NCBI RefSeq assembly: GCF_000621205.1
Contig: NZ_KK211233.1
Coordinates: 84,537-148,536, forward strand
DNA length: 64,000 nucleotides
DNA from: Halotalea alkalilenta DSM 17697
GTDB taxonomy: Bacteria > Pseudomonadota > Gammaproteobacteria > Pseudomonadales > Halomonadaceae
Direction of reading: 5' to 3'
The notes under the pieces are model-generated. The model saw only the letters and a list, made by a program, of their open reading frames with translations, did no database searches and was not told where the DNA came from. Positions within the stretch are counted from its first letter, which is position 1, and each line of letters begins with the position of its first letter. Shown piece by piece: positions 42,495 through 50,704 of this stretch. The position numbers and the translations under genes are program-made.

Positions 42495-43529
42495 ATGGAG
42501 TATCGAACACTTGGTGCCTCTGCGCTGGAAGTGCCGGCGTTGAGCTTCGGTACCGGCACCTTCGGCGGCGCTGGGCCGCTGTTCGGTGCCTGGGGCAATA
42601 CCGACGCAAAGGCCGCTCGACGGTTGATCGACATCTGTCTCGAGGCCGGGGTGAATCTCTTCGACACCGCCGACGTCTACTCCCTCGGCGCCTCGGAGCG
42701 GGTGCTGGGCCAGGCATTGGCGGGGCGCAGGGCGCGGGCGTTGATCTCGACCAAGATCGGGCTGCCGATGGGTGATGGAGCTGAGGATGCAGGCACCTCG
42801 CGCCGTCGACTGATGAATTCGGTCGAGGCGGCGCTGAAGCGGCTGGCGACCGATGCGATCGACTTGCTCCAGCTCCATGCCTTCGATGCGGCAACGCCGA
42901 TGGAGGAGGTGCTCGCGGCCCTCGACGAGCTGGTCCGCTCGGGCAAGGTACGCTATGTCGGGGTGTCCAACTTCGCGGGCTGGCAGCTGATGAAGGCGCT
43001 GTCGATCGCGCAGCGCAACGGTTACCCGCGCTACGTGGCGCACCAGGTCTACTACTCGTTGATTGGACGCGACTACGAGTGGGAACTGATGCCGCTCGGG
43101 CTGGACCAAGGCGTAGGCGCCCTGGTCTGGAGTCCGCTCGGCTGGGGCCGGCTCACCGGCAAGCTGCGTCGCGGCGCGCCGCTGCCCGAGCTCAGCCGAC
43201 TGCACGATACCGCAAGCTTTGGCCCGCCGGTCGACGAGGAGCGCTTGTTCGACGTCGTCGATGTGTTGGCCGAGCTCGCCGAGGAGAGCGGCAGGAGCGT
43301 CGCCCAGGTGGCGCTCAGATGGCTGTTGCAGCGCCCGAGCGTCTCTTCGGTGATCATCGGCGCGCGCAACGAAGCGCAGCTGCGTGAAAATCTCGGTGCG
43401 CTCGGCTGGTGCCTGAGCGCCGAGCAGATGAAGCGCCTGGACACCGTCAGCGCGGTCGAGGCGCCTTACCCTTACTTTCCCTACCATCGACAGGAGGGCT
43501 TTGCCCGGCTCAATCCGCCGCCGGTATGA
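42495..43529 (+). CDS. aldo/keto reductase
   Basis: Start at the ATG of MEYRTLGASALEVPALSFGTG, eight bases after AGGAGA; 344 residues. The catalytic set is visible: FDTADVYSLGASE (Asp, Tyr), LISTKIG (Lys) and LLQLHAFD (His). The C-terminal IIGARNEAQLRENLGALGW block is the NADPH phosphate clamp. The length and sequence fit the YajO-like branch. Co-expression with an exporter under a LysR regulator suggests a role in detoxifying a carbonyl compound. Confidence 0.87.
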   Translation: MEYRTLGASALEVPALSFGTGTFGGAGPLFGAWGNTDAKAARRLIDICLEAGVNLFDTADVYSLGASERVLGQALAGRRARALISTKIGLPMGDGAEDAGTSRRRLMNSVEAALKRLATDAIDLLQLHAFDAATPMEEVLAALDELVRSGKVRYVGVSNFAGWQLMKALSIAQRNGYPRYVAHQVYYSLIGRDYEWELMPLGLDQGVGALVWSPLGWGRLTGKLRRGAPLPELSRLHDTASFGPPVDEERLFDVVDVLAELAEESGRSVAQVALRWLLQRPSVSSVIIGARNEAQLRENLGALGWCLSAEQMKRLDTVSAVEAPYPYFPYHRQEGFARLNPPPV

Positions 43530-43652
43530 CCGTTGCTCGAGTTAGCGCCGTGGCGCGAGCACCGCGCTGGATGCGGTCGAACATGGGAACCTCCTTGCGG
43601 GTAAGAGAATCGACTAGTCTGTGAGACGATTTCCGTTCCCTGGAGCCAGTCG

Positions 43653-43718
43653 ATGTCCTTTGATCCCGTAACGCTTGTCTCCCCCGCGCGGCTGCTCGAG
43701 CGGGGGCCCGCCGCGTGA
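43653..43718 (+). CDS. 21-residue leader ORF overlapping the cls start
   Basis: ATG at 43653 is seven bases after GGAG (43642-43645), a better ribosome site than that of cls itself. The ORF encodes 21 residues (starts MSFDPVTLV, ends ERGPAA) and its TGA (43716-43718) overlaps the GTG start of cls (43715) as GTGA. This layout suggests that ribosomes finishing the leader re-initiate on cls. The peptide has no recognisable motif. Confidence 0.5.
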   Translation: MSFDPVTLVSPARLLERGPAA

Positions 43719-45130
43719 GCACTACCTCACTGTTCGGTCTGTTGCTGATCCTGGTCCATATCGCTGGCATCGTTGCGGCGCTCGACGCGGTGCGTCGAGC
43801 GCGCACCACGCAGGGCGCGATCGCTTGGGCGGTGCTGCTGCTGTCGTTTCCCTATTTCGCGCTGCTGCCTTACCTGGTCCTCGGCAGCGCGCGTTTCGAG
43901 CGCTACGTCGGGGCGCGGCGCCAGGAAAACCGTCGCATGCGCGAGCTGATGCCGCAGCTGCCGTGGGATCTCGACGCCGAGCATGATGCGGTCGACGGGC
44001 TTCCGGCCTCCGCGCGGCTGACCCGGATGCCACTGCTGCACGGCAACCAAGTGCGCCTGCTGGTCGACGGGGAGGCGACCTTCGCTGCGATCTTCGCTGC
44101 GATCGAGCGCGCCGAACGCCAGGTGCTGGTGCAGTTCTTCACCATCGCCGACGATGCGCTGGGCCGTCGGCTGTTCGATGCGCTGCTCGCGCGGGCGGCC
44201 AACGGCGTCGAGGTCTATCTGCTGTGCGACGAGATCGGCAGCCACGGGCTGCCGTCCGCCCATCTCGAGCGGCTGCGCGCCGGCGGCGTCAAGGCCTACA
44301 AATTCGTCACCCAGAGCGGCTTCGGTTTCAATCGCTTCCAGATCAATTTCCGCAATCATCGCAAGCTGGTGGTGGTCGACGGCGAGCAGGCGTTCATTGG
44401 CGGCCACAACGTAAGCCAGCTCTATCTCGGCGCCAAGCCGCCGCTCGCGCCTTGGCGCGATACCCATATCGCGCTGGAGGGGCCGGTGGTCGGCTGCCTG
44501 CAGTACACCTTCGCCGAGGACTGGTACTGGAGCGCGGGCGAGCTGCCCACCCTCTGCGTGCCGCCGCGCAGGGACGCGGGCCAGATGCGCTGCCAGGCGC
44601 TGCCCTTCGGTCCAGCCGATATCTACGAGACTTGCATGCTGTCGCTGGTCGAGGCGATCAACCGGGCGCGTCGACGGCTATGGCTGACCACGCCCTATCT
44701 GGTGCCCGACGAGGCGGTGAGCGCGGCGCTGACGCTTGCGGTGCAGCGCGGCGTGGAGGTGCGCATCCTGGTGCCGTCGCGGCCCGATCATCTTATCGTC
44801 TATCTCGCCAGCCAGTTCTGCGCTCGCCAAGCGGTGCACGATGGTATCGAGATATACCGTTACCAGCCGGGGTTCATCCACCAGAAGGTATGGCTGGTCG
44901 ATGACGACTTCGCAGTGATCGGTAGTGCCAATCTCGACAATCGCTCGCTGCGGCTCAATTTCGAGCAGATGGTGGCGGTGTTCGACCAGGGATTCGCCGC
45001 GCAGGTGGCTGGGATGCTCGAGCGCGATTTCGAGCACGCCCGACGGCTCGATCGCGCCCAGCTCGACGCCGTGCCGCGCTGGCGCCAGGCCGTCGAGCGG
45101 GTCGCCCACCTGTTCTCGCCGGTGCTGTGA
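43715..45130 (+). CDS. cls: cardiolipin synthase, phospholipase D type
   Basis: A 471-residue ClsA-like protein with a GTG start, two N-terminal membrane helices (about 3-22 and 32-55) and two HKD domains: H215 in NHRKLVVVDGEQAFIGGHN and H389 in IHQKVWLVDDDFAVIGSAN. It condenses two phosphatidylglycerols into cardiolipin at the inner membrane. The two membrane segments and length fit ClsA rather than ClsB or ClsC. Its weak start overlaps a short leader ORF. Confidence 0.9.
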   Translation: MSTTSLFGLLLILVHIAGIVAALDAVRRARTTQGAIAWAVLLLSFPYFALLPYLVLGSARFERYVGARRQENRRMRELMPQLPWDLDAEHDAVDGLPASARLTRMPLLHGNQVRLLVDGEATFAAIFAAIERAERQVLVQFFTIADDALGRRLFDALLARAANGVEVYLLCDEIGSHGLPSAHLERLRAGGVKAYKFVTQSGFGFNRFQINFRNHRKLVVVDGEQAFIGGHNVSQLYLGAKPPLAPWRDTHIALEGPVVGCLQYTFAEDWYWSAGELPTLCVPPRRDAGQMRCQALPFGPADIYETCMLSLVEAINRARRRLWLTTPYLVPDEAVSAALTLAVQRGVEVRILVPSRPDHLIVYLASQFCARQAVHDGIEIYRYQPGFIHQKVWLVDDDFAVIGSANLDNRSLRLNFEQMVAVFDQGFAAQVAGMLERDFEHARRLDRAQLDAVPRWRQAVERVAHLFSPVL

Positions 45131-45156
45131 GCTGCGAGGGAGAGGGGAGGAGTGGA

Positions 45157-45181
45157 AGAGCCTCGCGCGAAGCGAGGCTCT
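45157..45181. terminator. hairpin between convergent cls and mqo
   Basis: AGAGCCTCGC (45157-45166) and GCGAGGCTCT (45172-45181) form a perfect 10-bp stem with loop GCGAA. There is no U-tract on either side, so it may act as an RNA 3'-end stem or weak bidirectional terminator. Confidence 0.5.
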
Positions 45182-45202
45182 CGGGTCGGGTACTCTCGGG
45201 TA

Positions 45203-46711
45203 TCAGACCTGCGCCGGCTGCGGGGCGAGCTCGAGTACCCGATGGGTACGTTCACGGACTTCGGCCAGCCGTTTACCGTCCTGGGCCAGCTGTCCGGCGC
45301 GGGCGGTGAAGATCGCGCCAAGGCGGGCCTGCCAGGCTTCGCTCTGGTAGCGCTCGGGGAAGCAGCGCTCGATCAGCTGCAGCATCGTCGATACCGCGGT
45401 GGACGCACCGGGTGAGGCGCCGAGAAGCGCGGCGAGCGAGCCGTCGGCCGCGGTGACCAGCTCGGTGCCGAACTCGAGCTTGCCGCCGCGCTTGGCGTCG
45501 CGCTTGATGATCTGCACCCGTTGACCGGCGATCTCGAGACGCCAGTCTTCTTCCCTTGCCTCGGGGAAGAAATCCCGCAGTGCCTCGATGCGCTGCTTCG
45601 GCGTCTGCAGCACCTGCCCGACCAGGTACTTGACCAGCGAGAAGTTGTCGCGCGCCACCGAGAGCATCGGGCGCAGGTTGTCGGGGCGAACGCTGAGCGG
45701 CAGGTCGAGCGGAGAACCGGTCTTGAGGAACTTGGTGGTGAAGCCCGCGAACGGACCGAACAGCAGCGAAGAGCGGCCGTCCACTACCCGGGTGTCGAGG
45801 TGCGGTACCGACATCGGCGGTGCGCCGACCGATGCCTGGCTGTAGACCTTGGCCTTGTGCTGGGCCACCAGCTGCGGGTCGTCGCAGCGTAGCCACTGGC
45901 CGCTGACCGGGAAGCCCGCATAGCCCTGGGCTTCGGGGATGCCGCTTTTCTGCAGCAGCGGCAGCGCGCCGCCGCCGGCACCGACGAAGACGAAGCGCGC
46001 GCGTAGCTGGCGGCTGCGCTTGCCGTGGTCGACGTCGAGCTCGATCAGCCAGTCACCGCTCGCCTCGCGCTCGAGGCTCACGACTCTTTGCTTGTAGCTG
46101 ACCCGTGCACCGCCGAGGCTTCCGAGATGGCGCAGGAGCTGGCGGGTGAGCGCACCGAAGTCGACGTCTGTGCCCTGGTCGACGCGGGTCGCGGCGATCG
46201 GCTCACCGTCCTTGCGCCCGCGCATCAGCAGCGGCGCCCACTCACCGATCTGTTCGGGGCTTTCGCTGTAGCGCATGTCGGCGAAGCAGGGATGGGCGCT
46301 CATCGTCTCGAAGCGCTTGCGCAGGAACTCGACGTCCTTGGCGCCGCGCACGAAGCTCATGTGCGGCACCGGGTTGAGGAAGCGACGGGCCGATTCGATC
46401 GCACCCTGCTCGATCAGATAGCTCCAGAACTGCTTCGATTCCTCGAACGAGGTGTTGATCCGCACCGCTTTCTCGATGCTGATCGAGCCATCCTTGTTGC
46501 GTGGTGTGTAGTTGAGTTCGCACAGCGCGGCGTGGCCGGTGCCTGCGTTGTTCCAGGCGAAGGAACTCTCGGAGGCGGCGCCGTCGAGCTGCTCGACGAT
46601 TTCCACCTTGGCCTCTGGATCGAGCTCCTTGAGAAGTACCGCCAGCGTGGCGCTCATCACGCCAGCGCCGATCAAGACTACATCTGCCGTTTCTGTCGCA
46701 GGTTGGTTCAT
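45203..46711 (-). CDS. mqo: malate:quinone oxidoreductase
   Basis: Taken from the ATG of [20 protein letters not shown] (502 residues), with GGGGA about ten bases upstream; an ATG nine codons earlier is possible. The FAD motif is [16 protein letters not shown] (about 11-26), and [22 protein letters not shown] and [21 protein letters not shown] are Mqo signatures. This peripheral membrane flavoprotein oxidises malate to oxaloacetate and reduces ubiquinone, replacing or helping malate dehydrogenase in the citric acid cycle. Confidence 0.92.
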   Translation of the reverse strand: MNQPATETADVVLIGAGVMSATLAVLLKELDPEAKVEIVEQLDGAASESSFAWNNAGTGHAALCELNYTPRNKDGSISIEKAVRINTSFEESKQFWSYLIEQGAIESARRFLNPVPHMSFVRGAKDVEFLRKRFETMSAHPCFADMRYSESPEQIGEWAPLLMRGRKDGEPIAATRVDQGTDVDFGALTRQLLRHLGSLGGARVSYKQRVVSLEREASGDWLIELDVDHGKRSRQLRARFVFVGAGGGALPLLQKSGIPEAQGYAGFPVSGQWLRCDDPQLVAQHKAKVYSQASVGAPPMSVPHLDTRVVDGRSSLLFGPFAGFTTKFLKTGSPLDLPLSVRPDNLRPMLSVARDNFSLVKYLVGQVLQTPKQRIEALRDFFPEAREEDWRLEIAGQRVQIIKRDAKRGGKLEFGTELVTAADGSLAALLGASPGASTAVSTMLQLIERCFPERYQSEAWQARLGAIFTARAGQLAQDGKRLAEVRERTHRVLELAPQPAQV

Positions 46712-47088
46712 CCGCTCAATGTCCCCGGAAACGCTCATGCTGTGAGATGAAGATCGTACGCTCCGGCTGCGAGGACGCGTACGAAAGCCGCCATGACGCG
46801 ACGGATTGGGACCGCCTTCGGTGTTCGGCGCGGCGGTCATTTTTGCATATCGAGCGGCTCAGGCCGAATAGGTCGCGTCCGACCAAAGTCTAGTCTCGTC
46901 GATGTCGGACCAGCCCGTGGGCTCGTTCTTCTAAGTATGAGCCAGTCTCTGGCGCTATGCTCGCGATTGTCTCTCCAGCGGCCCCGCGGTAGGCAGTGGC
47001 GAGGACAGCGGCTAATCTAGGCGCTCCTCGCGTCGAGCCGTCTTGCTCGCACGCGCACCCCTCCATCGTTGCCGGGCCCGATACGACC
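46712..47088. other. divergent mqo/nadE spacer with a hairpin
   Basis: No gene is supported in 377 bases. A stem with arms 46810-46816 and 46832-46838 (7 bp) is followed on the plus strand by ATTTTTG and looks like a terminator, but no plus-strand gene precedes it; on the minus strand it would lie in the mqo leader. I see no clear promoter boxes. Confidence 0.4.
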
Positions 47089-47928
47089 ATGAGTACACTG
47101 CGCCAGACCATCATCGCCGAACTCGCCGTCAAGCCGGAAATCGATCCCGTCGCCGAGATCGCGGCGCGGGTCGAGTTCATCCAGCGCTACCTGCGCGCCA
47201 CGCGCACCAAGGGGCTGGTGCTGGGGATCAGCGGCGGCCAGGACTCGACCCTCACCGGACGGCTTTGCCAGCTCGCCGTCGAGGGCCTGCGCGAGGCCGG
47301 CGAGGCGGTGACGTTCTATGCCGTGCGGCTGCCCTATGGCGTGCAGGCGGATGAAGCCGATGCCCAGGTGTCGCTCGGATTCATCCGCCCCGACGAGGTG
47401 GTGACGATCAACGTGAAGCCGGCGGCCGACGCCCAGTCGGCGAGCGTCGCAGAGGCGATGGCGGCAGCGCTCGGCGGTGAGACCCGGCTGCGGGACTTCG
47501 TCCGCGGCAACGTCAAGGCGCGCGAGCGGATGGTCGCGCAGTATGCGCTGGCGGGCCAGCTCGGCTGTCTGGTGGTCGGCACCGACCATGCCGCCGAGGC
47601 GGTCACCGGCTTCTTTACCAAGTACGGCGACGGTGGCGTCGACCTTACCCCGCTCACCGGCCTGACCAAGCGCCAGGGCGCGGCGCTCCTGCGCGAACTC
47701 GGCGCGCCCGAGAGTACCTGGGCCAAGGTGCCGACCGCCGATCTCGAGGACGATCGTCCTGCGCTGCCCGATGAGGAGGCGCTGGGGCTGCGCTACGCTG
47801 AGATCGACGACTATCTGGAGGGGCGCGAAGTGAGCACCGCCTGTGCCGAGCGGGTCGAAGCGATGTTCCTCGCCAGCCGTCACAAACGTGCGGTGCCGGT
47901 CACCCCGTTCGACGATTGGTGGTGCTAG
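47089..47928 (+). CDS. nadE: NAD synthetase, ammonia-dependent
   Basis: Start at the ATG of [18 protein letters not shown] (279 residues; E. coli NadE 275). The PP-loop ATP motif SGGQDS is at 48-53, and [26 protein letters not shown] is the NadE signature. No glutaminase domain is present, so it uses free ammonia to convert deamido-NAD to NAD. It stands alone and converges on the EAL gene. Confidence 0.93.
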   Translation: MSTLRQTIIAELAVKPEIDPVAEIAARVEFIQRYLRATRTKGLVLGISGGQDSTLTGRLCQLAVEGLREAGEAVTFYAVRLPYGVQADEADAQVSLGFIRPDEVVTINVKPAADAQSASVAEAMAAALGGETRLRDFVRGNVKARERMVAQYALAGQLGCLVVGTDHAAEAVTGFFTKYGDGGVDLTPLTGLTKRQGAALLRELGAPESTWAKVPTADLEDDRPALPDEEALGLRYAEIDDYLEGREVSTACAERVEAMFLASRHKRAVPVTPFDDWWC

Positions 47929-47997
47929 GAGCCTTCTTCGCCGCGGCACGGGCCTCGACGATGCGCTGAGGTCCGACCGCGACCTGGCGGTGTGTGA

Positions 47998-49206
47998 TCA
48001 GTGCCGGGCGATGATCACCGACACCCCGACCAATACGCCGTCCTCGTCGCGGACGGGATGTGCGTCGAGCCGCGAGGTTCCCGAGGCATCGAGCGAGCAG
48101 CCGAATGCGGTGTCGTCGCCCTGGCGCAGCCGCTGGTGCCATTGGTGGCAGGCTTGGCTCATTGGCGGAGGCAGCAGTTGGTCGAGCCGACGTTCGTCCA
48201 GCCTGTTCGCATGGGGCATCTCCTGCCGGAACAGTGCGTTGGAGTCGACGTGGCCAAGGGTCTCGTCGTAGAAGCCCAAGGCCATCGGTAGTTGGGTATA
48301 CAGCGTGCGTAGCTCCAGCAGGCGATGATGCTGGCGCGCCGGCTTTTGTGGAACCGGCGAGATGCCCCTTTCTTTAAGCAGGCGCAGGGTCTCCGTCGCC
48401 GGCTGCGGACGGCCGAACAGCCAGCCCTGGCCGAGATCGCAGCCGAGCGCGATCAGGCAAGAGGCCTGGGTGTGCTCCTCGATGCCTTCGGCGACGATGC
48501 GCATGCCCAGGCTGTGCCCAAGATCGATGATCGCGGCGACGATCTTGCGGCTGGCCTCGCGACTGTCGAGCGAGCGCACGAAGTTCGCGTCGATCTTGAG
48601 CGTGTCGAACGGAAAGCTTTGCAGTCGGTGGAGGCCTGCGACGCCTGCGCCGAAATCATCGAGTACCAGGCCGACGCCCAGGCATTTCAGCCGCTCGATC
48701 TCTTCGAGCGCAATGGACATGTCGCTGAACAGTGCGGTCTCGGTGATCTCGACCTGCAGCCGCGAGATCGGGAAGCCACTGTCGACGACCCGATCGATCA
48801 GCTGCCCGGTCAGCTTGGCGCGTTGCAGTTGGAGCGGCGTGACGTTGACCGAAAGCTTGAAATCCCCCGGCCAGCTCGCTGCCTGCTCGCAGGCACGCGC
48901 TACCAGGCCGAGGCAGAGGGGATCGAGCAGGCCTTCGCGTTCGGCGAAGGGAATGAACACTTCCGGAGGGATCGTGCCCAGCCGCTGGTCGTGCCAGCGT
49001 GCCAGCACCTCGAAACTCGATATCCGCTCGCTGCGCAGGTCGACCAGCGGCTGGAAGTAGGGAACGATGGTGTCATTATCGATCGCCTTGCTCAGTCGGC
49101 GAGACAGCTGCTGCGGTGAGTAGCGGGCAGGCCAGCTGTGATGATGCATGGGCTGCGCGAGGCGTGGTCGGAGTACACCGCTGGCCTTTACTGTTAGGGG
49201 CAACAT
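47998..49206 (-). CDS. EAL-domain c-di-GMP phosphodiesterase with C-terminal PAS-like region
   Basis: A 402-residue cytosolic protein; AGGA lies eight bases before the ATG. The EAL domain covers about 35-275: FEVLARW (EVL in place of EAL), SVNVTPLQL, EITETAL, VLDDFGAG, KIDANFV, VAEGIEE and QGWLFGRP. The metal and catalytic residues (E, N, E, DD, K, E, Q) are all visible, so c-di-GMP hydrolysis to pGpG is likely. The C-terminal 120 residues resemble a PAS sensor (LPMALGFYDETLGHVDSNALF, DAHPVRDEDGVLVGVSVII). Sensor after, rather than before, the EAL domain is the less usual order. Confidence 0.85.
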   Translation of the reverse strand: MLPLTVKASGVLRPRLAQPMHHHSWPARYSPQQLSRRLSKAIDNDTIVPYFQPLVDLRSERISSFEVLARWHDQRLGTIPPEVFIPFAEREGLLDPLCLGLVARACEQAASWPGDFKLSVNVTPLQLQRAKLTGQLIDRVVDSGFPISRLQVEITETALFSDMSIALEEIERLKCLGVGLVLDDFGAGVAGLHRLQSFPFDTLKIDANFVRSLDSREASRKIVAAIIDLGHSLGMRIVAEGIEEHTQASCLIALGCDLGQGWLFGRPQPATETLRLLKERGISPVPQKPARQHHRLLELRTLYTQLPMALGFYDETLGHVDSNALFRQEMPHANRLDERRLDQLLPPPMSQACHQWHQRLRQGDDTAFGCSLDASGTSRLDAHPVRDEDGVLVGVSVIIARH

Positions 49207-49417
49207 GGCTCCGTTCCTGGCAACGTCCGGGACTGGGATCGTGACACACGAGAGAAGTTGTTCGGAAAACTCGAGCCACTGGTCGACGGCTGAGTCGCAG
49301 TACGCTGCGCAATGAGCCGATTCTACCTGAGAATCCGAGCATTCATGTCACGCGTTGGTCGGCTGAAACGAATATCCCGATTCAGTGACGTCAACGCGGT
49401 TACGGAAGTACATCGGC

Positions 49418-49906
49418 ATGCAGCCAAGAAGTGATGAGTACTATATGTATCGCGCCCTCGATCAGGCGCATCGAGCGCTCGCCGAGGGCGAGGTGCCGGT
49501 GGGCGCGGTGGTGGTCGACGCGCAGGGAGAGATCATCGGCGTTGGGCACAACGCACCGATCTCGCGCTGCGATCCCTGCGCTCATGCAGAGATCGTCGCA
49601 ATGCGAGCCGCCGCCGAGCGGCTCGGCAATTACCGACTGATCGACTGCACGCTCTACGTCACCCTCGAACCCTGCATGATGTGCCTGGGGGCTTCAGTCA
49701 ACGCGCGTCTCGCGCGAGTGGTGTACGGCGCCGCCGAACCGAAGACCGGCATGGTCGAATCCCGTGCCAACCTGATCCAGCAGCCGTGGCACGCCCACCA
49801 GCCGAGCGTCGAGGCAGGGCTTTTGGCGGCGGCTTCCCGGCGGCTGCTCAAGCGCTTCTTCGCTGCCCGGCGAAGCGCCGCTCGGCCAGCGACCAGCGGG
49901 GAGTGA
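49418..49906 (+). CDS. tadA: tRNA adenosine(34) deaminase
   Basis: Taken from the ATG of MQPRSDEYYMYRALDQAHRA (162 residues); an ATG 11 codons upstream is in frame. The deaminase zinc site is H56-A-E58 (CAHAEIVAM) and C86/C89 (LEPCMMC). VVYGAAEPKTG is typical of TadA. It converts A34 to inosine in tRNA-Arg(ACG), an essential step. The last 59 bases overlap the convergent ubiC gene. Confidence 0.92.
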   Translation: MQPRSDEYYMYRALDQAHRALAEGEVPVGAVVVDAQGEIIGVGHNAPISRCDPCAHAEIVAMRAAAERLGNYRLIDCTLYVTLEPCMMCLGASVNARLARVVYGAAEPKTGMVESRANLIQQPWHAHQPSVEAGLLAAASRRLLKRFFAARRSAARPATSGE

Positions 49907-50489
49907 GCCTTGGCACCGCCGCGCCCGCAGCGAAGTTCGACCAGAACCCGCTGAGAAAGCACTCGGCCACCAGCAGCGGCTCGCCCTCGCGGAGAAAGCG
50001 CGAACGCCGTGCCAGCGGGACTCGCAGAGGACCGACCGAGCGTTCGCGAGCCGGGTCGTCGCCGTCGCACCTTGCGATCAGAACACCGAGCAAGTCGCTC
50101 GGTGTGGGCCGGCACCAGGTGAACGCATCCCGGCGAATCGCAGGGTCGCGATAGAGGCTTTCACCGAGCGGGCGCGATCCACGCCCGCGCAGGCTGCGCC
50201 AGACGCCGCGCGAGGCGGGCAGCGGGGTGGCGCTGCGCGCGGCGACGCAGGGTACGCCATCGAGGCGCATCAGCACCTCGCGTATCCATGCCGGGCCGCC
50301 TGGACGCACGCCGAGCGCCCGGGCTTCGTCGATTCCCAACGACTCCCGCCGTTCGCTCAGCGGCTCGAGGCTGAACCTGCCGAGCGTGCGCAGGGCTTCG
50401 GTCAGCGCCCCGGGGAGGAACAGCCAGGTACGAGAGGTGCGATCGAGGCGGAAGGCGTCGGACCGCCAAGCAGGGGATATGACCGGCAT
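49848..50489 (-). CDS. ubiC: chorismate lyase family protein
   Basis: Start at the ATG of [18 protein letters not shown], six bases after GGAG; 213 residues, slightly longer than E. coli UbiC (165). [13 protein letters not shown], the substrate Arg in [11 protein letters not shown], the [21 protein letters not shown] block and the final Glu in LLVAECFL fit UbiC. It makes 4-hydroxybenzoate and pyruvate from chorismate for ubiquinone. ubiA is not adjacent. Some relatives are only UbiC-like, so the symbol is likely but not certain. Confidence 0.8.
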   Translation of the reverse strand: MPVISPAWRSDAFRLDRTSRTWLFLPGALTEALRTLGRFSLEPLSERRESLGIDEARALGVRPGGPAWIREVLMRLDGVPCVAARSATPLPASRGVWRSLRGRGSRPLGESLYRDPAIRRDAFTWCRPTPSDLLGVLIARCDGDDPARERSVGPLRVPLARRSRFLREGEPLLVAECFLSGFWSNFAAGAAVPRLTPRWSLAERRFAGQRRSA

Positions 50490-50704
50490 GCGTGGCTCCA
50501 TGGCATGTTGCGCCCCGCGCATTGTATACGAGCGTGGCATTCGAGTGTGCCCGCCGAGCACGCCGCGCCTTCGCCTCGAAGGGGCTTTCCAGTATCATTG
50601 GCGCTCCCCGCAGGACACCGGTCCCAGCGAAGGCCGCCATTTCCACCGGCGCCATCGCGACCACGGTCCTCGTTCGTTTCGCCATCTCTAGAGGCTGCGT
50701 CGCC

